From: a virus | DNA length: 64,000 bases | Direction: 5' to 3' (one strand) | IMG/VR virus record: IMGVR_UViG_3300030117_005706 | Coordinates: 35,879-99,878 of that record | Shown here: in pieces, positions 30,974 through 39,201 of the stretch | Layout: the number at the start of each line of letters is the position of its first letter | Numbering within the stretch: position 1 is the stretch's first letter | The notes under the pieces: generated by a model | The model's database searches: none | Seen by the model: the letters and a program-made list of their open reading frames with translations, nothing else | Told to the model about the DNA's origin: nothing | Made by a program: the position numbers and the translations under genes

Positions 30974-31813
30974 ATGCGATTGACAGTTTATGAAGTAGGA
31001 CCACGAGACGGATTACAAAATTTACCTGAGTTTGTACCTACGGACGTCAAACGACGACTCATTTCAGAACTGTACAAGTCAGGTATCAAGCACATCGAAG
31101 AGGTTTCGTTCGTACATCCTAAACGTGTACCACAGATGGCCGATGCGGAAGACGTACATGCGTACGGTGCAGCACTGGTCATGAACCCAAAGGGCATGGA
31201 ACGGGCACTAGCGACGGGTGTTAAACTGTTCAACGTGGTGTTTTCTCCATGTGAGACGTTCAACATCAACAACATGGGGCGCACACGCACCGAATTGATA
31301 TACATGTTCAAGAGCATGTTGCAAGATGTACCGAAAGAAAACGTGCGTGTTTACATTTCAATGGCGTTTGGCAGTCCGTATTCAGGCGAAGTCCCACCAT
31401 GCTTACTCAAGCAGTGCGTACGCGATGCTTCGATGCTTGGTTCAACAGTTGTGTTTGCTGACACTGTTGGTACGGGTACACGTGAAGAGATTGCAATCGC
31501 TGCTGAGTATGCACGTGAGTATTCACTTACTTCTGCTTTGCATCTTCATCACAACGAGGGACAAGAAAACGAAGCACTTGAGCGAGTTAAGCATGGCATT
31601 TTTTCAGGTATTGCACAATTTGACTCTAGTATCGGGGGATTAGGTGGATGTCCGTTTGTCGACGGTAGTGGTGGCAACCTCGCTACTGAACGTTTGGTTC
31701 AGTACCTAAACGAGCATGGATTTGACGTGGGCTTTACGGTTGACGATTTGCAGGGTGCACTTGTGTGGGCTGACAAAATCAAAGCCTTGCAAGCACAACC
31801 GACCATCGCGTAG
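30974..31813 (+). CDS. hydroxymethylglutaryl-CoA lyase-like enzyme (auxiliary metabolic gene)
   Basis: 279 residues, TIM-barrel HMGL family. YEVGPRDGLQNL (5-16) is the substrate/metal loop with catalytic Arg-Asp; FVHPKRVPQMADAEDV follows; LHLHHNEGQ supplies the HxH metal ligands; GGLGGCPFVDGSGGNLATE carries the catalytic Cys signature GLGGCP. All key residues are intact, so cleavage of HMG-CoA to acetoacetate and acetyl-CoA is plausible. Known HMG-CoA lyases act in leucine breakdown; in archaea HMG-CoA is also the precursor of isoprenoid lipids. I chose the ATG at the family's normal N-terminus; the longer frame upstream would start in the terminator. Confidence 0.9.
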   Translation: MRLTVYEVGPRDGLQNLPEFVPTDVKRRLISELYKSGIKHIEEVSFVHPKRVPQMADAEDVHAYGAALVMNPKGMERALATGVKLFNVVFSPCETFNINNMGRTRTELIYMFKSMLQDVPKENVRVYISMAFGSPYSGEVPPCLLKQCVRDASMLGSTVVFADTVGTGTREEIAIAAEYAREYSLTSALHLHHNEGQENEALERVKHGIFSGIAQFDSSIGGLGGCPFVDGSGGNLATERLVQYLNEHGFDVGFTVDDLQGALVWADKIKALQAQPTIA

Positions 31814-31830
31814 ATTAAATATAGGACACT
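31814..31830 (+). promoter_or_regulatory. TATA promoter, leaderless type
   Basis: ATTAAATA (31814-31821), followed by TAGGACACTA, centred 24 nt before the next ATG. The TAGGACACTA continuation recurs before the gene at 35445. Confidence 0.65.
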
Positions 31831-31841
31831 AATCGCTATTC

Positions 31842-31982
31842 ATGGGTCGCAGTCGAAGCCCCGCATGTCCCGACTGTAGTACCCGCCCTACTCAACGATT
31901 GTACATCAAAACCAAAGGTCAGAACAAGCAAGAAGGATTTGCTTGGCACTGTCCCGCCTGCGAATGCATGTGGAAACAATAA
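31842..31982 (+). CDS. zinc-ribbon microprotein
   Basis: 46 residues: basic start, CPDC (9-12) and CPAC (38-41) in a typical ribbon. Expressed from its own leaderless-type TATA promoter directly after the lyase gene. Possibly a small transcription-associated or nucleic-acid binding factor; unproven. Confidence 0.65.
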   Translation: MGRSRSPACPDCSTRPTQRLYIKTKGQNKQEGFAWHCPACECMWKQ

Positions 31983-32008
31983 AATCATGTGGCTTTCTGT
32001 GACACCAC

Positions 32009-32323
32009 ATGGCGGACGCTTTTGAAGATGCTTGGGAAATTCTCAAGGGTAAGAGGAAGTCGAAGCCGTTTCACGGGTATAATCCAAACAAGCACAGTAA
32101 AAAAGGCGGACTGAACGCCAAAGGTCGTGCTGCTGCAAAGCGCAAAACAGGTGCGAACCTCAAACCACCTGTTACAACAAAGCCAAGTAAACTCAAACCC
32201 GGTGGCAAAAAGGCCAAGCGACGAAAGTCGTTTTGTGCACGAATGGCAGGCGTTAAGGGACCAACCAGCAAGAAAGGCAAATTGACGCCAAAGGGTGCAG
32301 CCCTGAAAAGGTGGAATTGCTGA
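32009..32323 (+). CDS. tagged basic protein, DUF6321-like
   Basis: 104 residues. Tag MADAFEDAWEILKG, then a Lys/Arg-rich body ending in RRKSFCARMAGVKGPTSKKG and a terminal LKRWNC. This matches the basic family I know as DUF6321 in marine phages and large DNA viruses (GLxAKGRAxxxRxTGxNLKxPV, then RRKSFCARMxG). Strong positive charge suggests packaged DNA- or RNA-binding. TATA-like AATAAAATC lies 26 nt before the ATG. Confidence 0.75.
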   Translation: MADAFEDAWEILKGKRKSKPFHGYNPNKHSKKGGLNAKGRAAAKRKTGANLKPPVTTKPSKLKPGGKKAKRRKSFCARMAGVKGPTSKKGKLTPKGAALKRWNC

Positions 32324-33261
32324 TGTCTTGGTTTGAAATCCTGAAACAAAAAGACATTGACTTGGTGCTTCCGCAAGGTAAGCAAATGGTTTTGAAAGCC
32401 GATGACAAGAAGTATGAGCGTGGCCTTCTTGTCAAATTGCTAAAGAGTGGAGCGTACGAAATGGCATATTGGTACGATGAACATAAACCATACCCAATCG
32501 AAATACTGGTCGATGGCAAGTCCGTCAAAAAGGATGCAAAAAAGGTCACTATGAAATTCCATCCTGAGTTGAAGAAGTCCGTGTTTGTTAAGCGTATACA
32601 GTCACCTGAGGCTAAGCGGCACAAAGTCGAGTACGATACTCAGTATGAATCGTCACCAAAACGTGTCAAATACCGTGAAGAGTTGAATCAAGAACGCCGG
32701 AAGCGTGGGATGTACGGAGATGGAAGTCATCGTGACATCAGTCACACACAAGGTAACAAACTGACAGTTGAAGACGAGCACGATAACCGTGCACGTCACT
32801 TCAAAGGCAAAGGTACTTTGCGCCCTGTGAAAAAGGCCGAACTCAAGAGAAACGGAGTTACCGTAACTCACGACGAATGCAAAGACATCGAAGAGAAAAT
32901 ACTACGTGAAGTTGAAAAAGAAGGTGGTGCATTGGGTATGAAAAATTTAAAGGGCATTGCTCCGCCTCAAAAATTAGAAATGGTGTTGCAAGACATGATG
33001 AAACGAGGAAAAATCAAAGAGCACAGGCACGGCGACTTTTATACGGACCAACCCAACAAAAAAATGCAAAAATCTTGTGACTGCGAGCATTGTGCAGGTA
33101 TGCACGCTGCTATCGACCTGTTAGAAAAGAAACTGTGCCCAGCAGGTAAGGCAGCAGCAAAGCGCAAATTCAAAGTTTACCCTTCGGCTTACGCTAACGG
33201 ATGGGCAGTTCAATACTGTCGCGGTAAGTTCCGTGGTAAGAAAAAGGGGAAGAAGAAATGA
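32323..33261 (+). CDS. basic protein with C-terminal VYPSAYAN domain
   Basis: 312 residues from the ATG that overlaps the upstream stop (TGATG). It opens MSWFEILKQ, a shortened tag. Basic body, a helical region with possible winged-helix character (about 190-245, GGALGMKNLKGIAPPQKLEM), a CDCEHC cluster, and a C-terminal segment CPAGKAAAKRKFKVYPSAYA that recurs in many marine virus proteins of unknown function. Probably DNA-associated. Confidence 0.7.
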   Translation: MSWFEILKQKDIDLVLPQGKQMVLKADDKKYERGLLVKLLKSGAYEMAYWYDEHKPYPIEILVDGKSVKKDAKKVTMKFHPELKKSVFVKRIQSPEAKRHKVEYDTQYESSPKRVKYREELNQERRKRGMYGDGSHRDISHTQGNKLTVEDEHDNRARHFKGKGTLRPVKKAELKRNGVTVTHDECKDIEEKILREVEKEGGALGMKNLKGIAPPQKLEMVLQDMMKRGKIKEHRHGDFYTDQPNKKMQKSCDCEHCAGMHAAIDLLEKKLCPAGKAAAKRKFKVYPSAYANGWAVQYCRGKFRGKKKGKKK

Positions 33262-34163
33262 GCAAAGTCGTCGTCCGCAAGAACTTGAACCGATGGTTCA
33301 AAGAAAAGTGGGTCGACGTCTCACGTCGTGATAAGGACGGCAAGCACCCTCCGTGCGGTCGTAAGAAAGCAAAGAAGGGCAGCAAAGGCTATCCGAAGTG
33401 CCGACCGTCGGTCAAGGTTAGCAGTAAGACGCCCAAGACTAGCGGAGAAATGACAAGCGGTCAAAAGCGTGCAGCGACCAAGCGCAAGCGAAGCAAGAAA
33501 CAAGGCGTAGGCGGTAAGCCGACGATTGTCAAGCAAGATTATCCCTTTGAAGCAGTTGACACCGCAGCACCTGACCCAGTTGTTGATACGTTTGTGTCGA
33601 TGCATCGAAAGGTCCCTACAAAAATGAGGCAGTTTGAAGCAATGGAGCGTGCACGTAAAGACCCACTTACACATCCGGGCTTTAGTGCAAGCGACATTTT
33701 TGATACATCCCTCGGCCAAGCACAAGCGGTCGAGCCTACGATAGCGGGTACGAATGCTCCTTTCACTCAACCTAACCCTCGTCCTACGATTTTTGGTCAA
33801 CAATTTCAAATTGCTGACCCCAAGCAAATGAGCCGAATCTATCGTATGAGAGATGACACACACAGGGAAGGTGTTCACGACGGAATGGTGGCTGCCGAAG
33901 AATTACAGATGCCAAGAGTACAAACACAACTTGTCACTCCACTTGATAGGAACAAACTTGACCCACAGGGGTTTTATGGAGACGCCATGGTCAATCTCCC
34001 CTCATTCCGTGGTATGCCCTTCAACGAAGAAACGTATTTCACTACAGGCGAGCCTATGGACTTGGCATTCAGGTTGCTCAAGCGAGACATGTCGCATTGC
34101 AACTGCAACGCTCCCAAAGGCTTTTCGTGCCGAGCACACTGCAAGAGCAAGGGGAAGCGATGA
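33258..34163 (+). CDS. DUF5872-like basic protein with C-terminal tag
   Basis: 301 residues. The N-terminal 90 residues (KEKWVDVSRRDKDGKHPPCG, then YPKCRPSVKVSSKTPKTSGE and AATKRKRSKKQGVGG) match the family I know as DUF5872, found in marine phages and large algal viruses. The C-terminus has a tag variant, TGEPMDLAFRLLKRD, followed by CNCNAPKGFSCRAHC, a probable zinc knuckle. The tag is near the end here instead of the start. Confidence 0.7.
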   Translation: MSKVVVRKNLNRWFKEKWVDVSRRDKDGKHPPCGRKKAKKGSKGYPKCRPSVKVSSKTPKTSGEMTSGQKRAATKRKRSKKQGVGGKPTIVKQDYPFEAVDTAAPDPVVDTFVSMHRKVPTKMRQFEAMERARKDPLTHPGFSASDIFDTSLGQAQAVEPTIAGTNAPFTQPNPRPTIFGQQFQIADPKQMSRIYRMRDDTHREGVHDGMVAAEELQMPRVQTQLVTPLDRNKLDPQGFYGDAMVNLPSFRGMPFNEETYFTTGEPMDLAFRLLKRDMSHCNCNAPKGFSCRAHCKSKGKR

Positions 34164-34366
34164 GCATGTTACCACATTGGGTCGTCACTGCGTATGACTA
34201 CATGCTGTGTCAAATCGAAAAGTGTGTGGACATACTTGAGGAGAATGTCGACGAACATCCTGAACTCATCGTTGACTTGATTGAGGCTCAGGAGTACTTT
34301 ACGTTCATGCGTAAGAAGTACAGAACGATGGTAGAGGAGGGTGATATGTTTGTCTACGCCGATTGA
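34160..34366 (+). CDS. small acidic helical protein
   Basis: 68 residues from MSMLPHWVVTAYDYM; the ATG overlaps the upstream stop (ATGA) after GGGGAAGCG. Acidic helix pair; no family recognised. Confidence 0.6.
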   Translation: MSMLPHWVVTAYDYMLCQIEKCVDILEENVDEHPELIVDLIEAQEYFTFMRKKYRTMVEEGDMFVYAD

Positions 34367-35366
34367 TGCAGCCTTCTCAGTTCTCAAGCCTGAGGAGGAA
34401 GTTCGTAAGATTCTTCCTTTAGCCGCCGCTTTACCGTACGTTATACCTGCGGCAGCAGCAATATATGGTGGTATTCAGGGCGCCAAGAACGTTCGTGAGA
34501 ACAGAATTACTGACCCTGTACTTGGCGTAGTGTCAAGAGAAGGAGACGACTCGGCACTAAGCAACTTGGCTGAATTTGGAACAGGTTTTGCACAAGGCTT
34601 TGTTCCGGGTAAAGCAGCGAAAGCGGGCGCACGAGCAGGCGGTAAAGCACTTGCAGGTCGAACTGCAAAGAGAGCAGCGCAAAAAGAGGCTACACGTAAC
34701 ACTCAACGGGCGGCTACTGAACGAGCCTTGACTCAACAGTACATGGGTCAAGGGATGAATCGGGCAGGGGCAACCAAGCACGCACAGTACATGTCACGGC
34801 AAATTCATCCAACTACTCCAATATCTGCATCGCCCGGTATCGGTAGTCGCACACTTACTGGACTTGGGCAACCGATGGGTCGATTAGCACCAGCCGTTGC
34901 AGTCGGAGGTGGCATGGCTTACGCAGGCAAACAAATTGCTGACGCTCTTGGCAACATGTCCGTGGGCGGAGGCGGTGCAGCAGCACCCTCAGGTAGCGGT
35001 ATGGGCGGAGGTCAACAACAACAACGAACACAGTCTAACCTTGGTGACCCTTCGGGCGGCGTCCAAAACATTCAAAACCGAAACCCTTCTGCAACAGATG
35101 AAGACGCCATTTGGGAAGCAGGCGGACGCGGCACATTCAAACAAAAAGGTGAAACCATGACATTTACACACTACGACGGCAACGAAATGCTTCGCAAGAC
35201 TCTTGAAGACCTCGACAAAATGCACTGTGGTACAGAACAAAAGGCCGAAGAAGACAAAGGTGGCAAGAAATCTAAGAAGCCTGCACACGGCATGGTTATC
35301 GTCATCGGCTCCAAAGGCTCAGGCCCCGGTCCTTCGACCAACGGCAAGCGTGATTCCAAGGACTGA
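34350..35366 (+). CDS. tagged Ala/Gly-rich virion-region protein
   Basis: 338 residues with a TTG start, chosen because GAGGAGG lies 9 nt upstream and the protein then begins with the tag (STPIDAAFSVLKPEEEV). A hydrophobic segment LPLAAALPYVIPAAAAIYGG (about 22-41) may insert into a membrane. Then come a basic Ala/Arg-rich region, Gly-rich low complexity and a Lys-rich tail. It could be a membrane-active injected protein. Confidence 0.65.
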   Translation: MSTPIDAAFSVLKPEEEVRKILPLAAALPYVIPAAAAIYGGIQGAKNVRENRITDPVLGVVSREGDDSALSNLAEFGTGFAQGFVPGKAAKAGARAGGKALAGRTAKRAAQKEATRNTQRAATERALTQQYMGQGMNRAGATKHAQYMSRQIHPTTPISASPGIGSRTLTGLGQPMGRLAPAVAVGGGMAYAGKQIADALGNMSVGGGGAAAPSGSGMGGGQQQQRTQSNLGDPSGGVQNIQNRNPSATDEDAIWEAGGRGTFKQKGETMTFTHYDGNEMLRKTLEDLDKMHCGTEQKAEEDKGGKKSKKPAHGMVIVIGSKGSGPGPSTNGKRDSKD

Positions 35367-35444
35367 GGGTAGTCCCTCTTCCCTCGGTCCACCTTAGAAC
35401 ATTTTATGAATGCGTTGTAATTAGGACACTATGAGAGGGACACT
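35365..35444 (+). promoter_or_regulatory. intergenic stem and TATA-like box
   Basis: GAGGG/CCCTC forms a short stem right at the upstream stop codon (possible terminator). Further on, TGTAATTA (35416-35423) is centred 26 nt before the next ATG, followed by a direct repeat of GGACACTATGAG. Confidence 0.5.
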
Positions 35445-36005
35445 ATGAGTTCTCAGACAAACGCAATTGACCAAAGCGAAATAAGACTACTTGGATTAAT
35501 CTTGATGCAATCAGCAACCGTCGGCTTGGCCGTCGGTATTTTCGATGCCGAAATGTGGATTGACTTGGAAACATCATCACTCAATGGCTTCACGTATGCT
35601 ATGGGTGCATTTTTTGTGCAAGGCATCGCATATTACATTTTCAAGATGTTTTTCCAACAAGGTATGGACGAAAAAGCACGCACTGCAACTATGGAACGAG
35701 AGCGACGAATACGCTATCGTGGCATGGAAGAGACGTTTGAACGGCGTCGACAAGACATGGAACTGCGTATGCAAGAGGCACAACTTGAGGCTGAACTACG
35801 GTGGATGGAGAGCAACCCCGGTAAAATGCCACCACTGTATCAGGGCAAGGTGTTTGAAGAAACAACAGCCGATTTCAACCCTGAACCGAACCATGAGGCA
35901 TCAGTTGATGAGCCACTCGGACTTGGCGTAACCTTTGGTGATGAGAAGAAAGAAAAGGCAAAGCGTGAGCGTAACCCCGACGGCACATTCAAAAACAAAA
36001 AGTGA
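35445..36005 (+). CDS. membrane protein with cytosolic coiled coil
   Basis: 186 residues. Two hydrophobic segments (GLILMQSATVGLAVGIF, about 17-33; GAFFVQGIAYYIFKMFF, about 53-69) precede a long charged coiled coil (ERERRIRYRGMEETFERRRQ) and a Lys-rich tail. A virion membrane or tail-associated role is possible. No family recognised. Confidence 0.65.
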   Translation: MSSQTNAIDQSEIRLLGLILMQSATVGLAVGIFDAEMWIDLETSSLNGFTYAMGAFFVQGIAYYIFKMFFQQGMDEKARTATMERERRIRYRGMEETFERRRQDMELRMQEAQLEAELRWMESNPGKMPPLYQGKVFEETTADFNPEPNHEASVDEPLGLGVTFGDEKKEKAKRERNPDGTFKNKK

Positions 36006-36016
36006 GGTGACCCCGC

Positions 36017-36265
36017 ATGGGTCGTATTTTCAAAACGCCGACTGATGACAGCACGGAGGCTACGCTTCGCGCTATGCACATAGCGAACACGGTCGACACT
36101 GCTTATGAACGAGCGTGGGGTTGGCTCAAGGCTCTTGTGTTTTCAATAGCATCAGCACTCACTGTTAGCGCAGTCGAGTTTCATAGCGATTGGAGTCTTT
36201 GGGACTCAACCGCACAGTGGTTTGGCGAGAAATTGTCGAACTGGCTTGGTGGTTGGTTCAATTGA
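36017..36265 (+). CDS. small membrane-associated protein with internal tag-like helix
   Basis: 82 residues. VDTAYERAWGWLKALVFSIA (about 25-44) combines a tag-like ERAWGWLK with a hydrophobic stretch; the rest is amphipathic (WFGEKLSNWLGGWF). GAGGTGAC precedes the start. Its stop overlaps the TTG start of the GTPase gene. Confidence 0.55.
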   Translation: MGRIFKTPTDDSTEATLRAMHIANTVDTAYERAWGWLKALVFSIASALTVSAVEFHSDWSLWDSTAQWFGEKLSNWLGGWFN

Positions 36266-36978
36266 GTGCAGCGGCAGGCTCAGCAATGGTCGGCGGATTG
36301 GTTTTTGCACGAGAGTTGTATCACTATTGGGTGCCTCGTCGTGTCGGAATTTACGGTCCAACCATGGTTGGTAAAACAACACTCGACAAATATCTCACCA
36401 CACCCGGTGAAATGGAAGACATACCCGTCGAAAACCGAACATCACACACAAAAATACTGGGCAAGTACTTGTTGCCACGTGCAACACGTAAGAGAGTTCG
36501 ATGGAAAGGTGAGCGTCGGGTCGTTCACTCATCAGATATGGGTGGAGAAGAACGATTTTGGAATCTTTGGATTGATGATATGGTTAATCGTAACGTTGAA
36601 TCTGTTGTGTTTATGTTTGACCATCGTGTACGTTTAGGTGGCGAACCTGCTTTGCAAGCAGTGGCTGGATTCAAATTTTTATGTGATGCACTCATTCATC
36701 GTCAGTATCGATACAGGACACTCCGTGCACGACTACGTGGTAAGAAATACTGTCCCAAAACGATTCTCCTTGTTGCAAACAAAGCCGACCAATGGTGGGA
36801 TGACCAAGCGAATGTTCTTTGGCAACAACAACGACTAGGTGAACACAAAATCTTTGACCCGTTCCGAGAAGACCTTGTACGACTACAAAAAGCGGGCATA
36901 CCGACCATGCGTTCAATGATGGCAACACGCATCGGTTGGAACGTCGAAAATACAATGATTGACTTACTTTCGTCATAG
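36262..36978 (+). CDS. Ras/Arf-like small GTPase with N-terminal hydrophobic anchor
   Basis: 239 residues from a TTG overlapping the upstream stop (GGTGG upstream); an earlier TTG would lengthen the hydrophobic segment. After SAAAGSAMVGGLVFAREL come G1 GPTMVGKT (32-39), switch I region with Thr (58-63), G3 DMGGEERFW (92-100) and G4 NKAD (173-176). DxGGxE followed by W recalls the Arf/SR-beta group; the domain length fits a small GTPase. Likely a membrane-tethered molecular switch. It is unusual among virion genes of a tailed virus. Some phage P-loop ATPases look alike, but the combination of G1, G3 and G4 argues for GTP binding. Confidence 0.8.
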   Translation: MSAAAGSAMVGGLVFARELYHYWVPRRVGIYGPTMVGKTTLDKYLTTPGEMEDIPVENRTSHTKILGKYLLPRATRKRVRWKGERRVVHSSDMGGEERFWNLWIDDMVNRNVESVVFMFDHRVRLGGEPALQAVAGFKFLCDALIHRQYRYRTLRARLRGKKYCPKTILLVANKADQWWDDQANVLWQQQRLGEHKIFDPFREDLVRLQKAGIPTMRSMMATRIGWNVENTMIDLLSS

Positions 36979-37026
36979 GGAAGACTTTTGAAATAGTACG
37001 CTAACAGGTTATCAGGGGGAGATGTA

Positions 37027-38001
37027 GTGGTGTTTGACTTTAGTGGGCGATTCCGGGGCAACTCAGTGAATGGCAGTCTCCAATCGATGGATGCCGCTGA
37101 AATGAAGGCGCTGAGCCATCAAGGGAACCCATCACACGAGCAGTTGATTGAGATGCAAAGCGCACAACAGTCCATGCGAGCAGCAGGTGCACGCAATAAT
37201 ATCGAAGTTCCAAAAGTCAATTTTTATCCGAGTCGTCACCCTGACCCTCGCAAGGCTCGTAAAAAGGACATCAAACAAGCACGTGCATTACTCAAGCCAT
37301 CGAAGCGTTCAATCTTCAATCCGTTACGGTGGGCTGGCTTTAAGTACAGATACAACAAGAGCGCAGGCGCTTGTGTTGTGGACGGTTGTGATTGTCAGAA
37401 GTTAATTCAGTACGACAATCTGTATGCAAAAATCACTGACGAGTCCACTGGTGAAAGTCTGTGGGATTTGTACTGGCAAAACCCAGTTACAGGCGAGCCT
37501 ACGGCCTTTATTGCTCGTGAAAATGTAACAGATGGTCGACTGATGCGAGGAACATACTGCCCTGAGCATTTACATCTGTATCATCTGTTGACAAAATGGG
37601 AGTCAGAAAACGAAAAAGAACGACTCAAAACAAAGGGAGGTATGCGAGAGATGGTCAGAAAGGGTGTGAGCACAGTCGCTGTACCGATTTCAGTTCTAAA
37701 AAAGAAGAACAACACACCTGAGTTCTTGCTCAAGTATGAGCCGTTCTTTGTCGAGTTGGAAAAAGATTCCAAGCGACACGCAGGCATAACAATTACACAT
37801 TACAAAAATCCAAACAACGGTATGAACGACATCACAGCCGTGTATTTTGACCTTCGTTACTTTCATGACGAACTTAACATGATTCCAACGGACGTTGGAA
37901 TCAGCGACGCAGTTGGTTCTGTGGGTATCGAACAGGCTGAGCGGCAACAAGTTCAAGAACAGAACGTGCCTCAGCAACAATATACGCTTCCACAGCAGTA
38001 G
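37027..38001 (+). CDS. hypothetical virion-region protein with zinc-like motif
   Basis: 324 residues, GTG start after GGGGGAGATGTA. A basic helical region (RKARKKDIKQARALLKPSKR) precedes CVVDGCDCQ (about 115-123) and YCPEHLHLYH (about 176-185), together a likely zinc site. Gln-rich C-terminus. No family recognised. Confidence 0.65.
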   Translation: MVFDFSGRFRGNSVNGSLQSMDAAEMKALSHQGNPSHEQLIEMQSAQQSMRAAGARNNIEVPKVNFYPSRHPDPRKARKKDIKQARALLKPSKRSIFNPLRWAGFKYRYNKSAGACVVDGCDCQKLIQYDNLYAKITDESTGESLWDLYWQNPVTGEPTAFIARENVTDGRLMRGTYCPEHLHLYHLLTKWESENEKERLKTKGGMREMVRKGVSTVAVPISVLKKKNNTPEFLLKYEPFFVELEKDSKRHAGITITHYKNPNNGMNDITAVYFDLRYFHDELNMIPTDVGISDAVGSVGIEQAERQQVQEQNVPQQQYTLPQQ

Positions 38002-38009
38002 GTGAACAT

Positions 38010-38633
38010 ATGGGATTATTTGGAGGAGGAAACGAGCAACAAAATGGAGCACTTAATTTGGGTGTACCACAGCAAAATGGATTTGCTCAACAGAATACAT
38101 ACCAACAACAGAGCGGTTGGGCACAAAACCCAATCGCAGGTGGTTTTATGCAAGGCGCAGGTATCAACCCACAGTACATGCAGCAACCCATGACACCCCC
38201 AAGCGAGGCTGAAATACAGTTGGCTATGCTCAAAAGTCTGTCTCCAGTTGACCGATTCATCGTTAGTCAGAAAATGCCCATGTTTGTACAGATGATAAAC
38301 GACGTTGTCACATATTCATTGCTTGAAATCCTACGAAACGCCTCGTTTACACTCAACGAAGACGATGGTACGTTGAAAATGGACCCACAATCCTTGCCAA
38401 CGAACCTTCAAACAATGAGTGCTGAGAACATTACAAGCCAATTCAATGCTATGACTGCCAAGAGTCAACAGGACATTGACAAAGCACAGATGGAACAACA
38501 GCAAATTCTCGCTGTATCTCAGCAATCCATGATGGGAAGCGCACTTCATGCTGCTATGGCTGACGAAGGATTCATGCAAAAGGTCGGTGGAGGCATCGGC
38601 TCGTTTACTCGTAACATGATTGGAGGTCGATAA
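38010..38633 (+). CDS. Gln/Asn-rich virion-region protein
   Basis: 207 residues. A Gly/Asn/Gln-rich low-complexity N-terminus (about 1-62) is followed by a helical domain (PPSEAEIQLAMLKSLSPVDR) and a Gln-rich coiled coil. GGTGA precedes the ATG. No family recognised. Confidence 0.65.
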   Translation: MGLFGGGNEQQNGALNLGVPQQNGFAQQNTYQQQSGWAQNPIAGGFMQGAGINPQYMQQPMTPPSEAEIQLAMLKSLSPVDRFIVSQKMPMFVQMINDVVTYSLLEILRNASFTLNEDDGTLKMDPQSLPTNLQTMSAENITSQFNAMTAKSQQDIDKAQMEQQQILAVSQQSMMGSALHAAMADEGFMQKVGGGIGSFTRNMIGGR

Positions 38634-38634
38634 G

Positions 38635-38886
38635 ATGGATAGAGGACCAAGAATGCCCTTTTCACAAGGCTTTGCACTAACGACAAGCGATATTTTCGCC
38701 CCGAAAAAGTCCGTTATCGTTGATATGGTCATGGTTCAGATACTGACCATCATCGTAACTGTCACAATGCTGCTTATTTTGAAGAACGATTCGCTCGGAA
38801 GCGATACGATTGCATGGCTCATGGGGTCACTGATGACAGGAGTTCTCCTCGCAAGTGCAATTTATTCCCGAATTTCGTCGGTATAA
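38635..38886 (+). CDS. small two-helix membrane protein
   Basis: 83 residues with transmembrane segments at about 28-47 (DMVMVQILTIIVTVTMLLIL) and 60-76 (MGSLMTGVLLASAIYS). GGAGG upstream, start 2 nt after the previous stop. Size and topology would suit a holin or virion membrane protein; unproven. Its 3' end overlaps a minus-strand gene tail-to-tail. Confidence 0.65.
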   Translation: MDRGPRMPFSQGFALTTSDIFAPKKSVIVDMVMVQILTIIVTVTMLLILKNDSLGSDTIAWLMGSLMTGVLLASAIYSRISSV

Positions 38887-39140
38887 CGTCCCCATTGCCC
38901 GATTGGGCACTCTGAAGAGGACAGACTTGTCTTTATTCTCATCTGACAGCCGCATTTTTTGCACCTTGAACCCGTCCAATGAGGGCATTTTTGACACATT
39001 TTAAGCCGTTTTTCCTTGATTTCAGGGGGTACATTTCGCCTTAAAACGACATCCCGTGCTGCTTTTGCGAGAGATACAGCCGTATCTTTGTTCACAGGCA
39101 CGCCCAAGACACGTACACCTGCTGGACGAATGCGACCCAT
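38862..39140 (-). CDS. Cys-rich zinc-binding protein, DUF6171-like, on the opposite strand
   Basis: 92 residues. The C-terminal half carries CQKCPHWTGSRCKKCGCQM and then CPIGQWGRY, the CxxC, CxxCGC, CPxGxW pattern of a widespread small phage family (DUF6171-like). It is the only minus-strand gene in the late region. A TATA-like TTTTATCA (39163-39170) lies 26 nt before its ATG, so it has its own leaderless-type promoter. Function unknown. Confidence 0.75.
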   Translation of the reverse strand: MGRIRPAGVRVLGVPVNKDTAVSLAKAARDVVLRRNVPPEIKEKRLKMCQKCPHWTGSRCKKCGCQMRIKTSLSSSECPIGQWGRYTDEIRE

Positions 39141-39201
39141 GTGCTGTTTTTCGCACCCTCTTTGATAAAACCTTATCGTTGACAGTTACCTGCCCTTACG
39201 C

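Noticed and set aside
36262-36978. P-loop protein as a packaging or AAA ATPase
   Set aside because: It has NKAD and DMGGE in G-domain order and lacks a DExx Walker B; TerL is encoded separately.
35445-38886. Holin/lysis cassette among the small membrane proteins (30652, 36017, 38635)
   Set aside because: Topology alone is not enough; no endolysin or known archaeal lysis motif is nearby.
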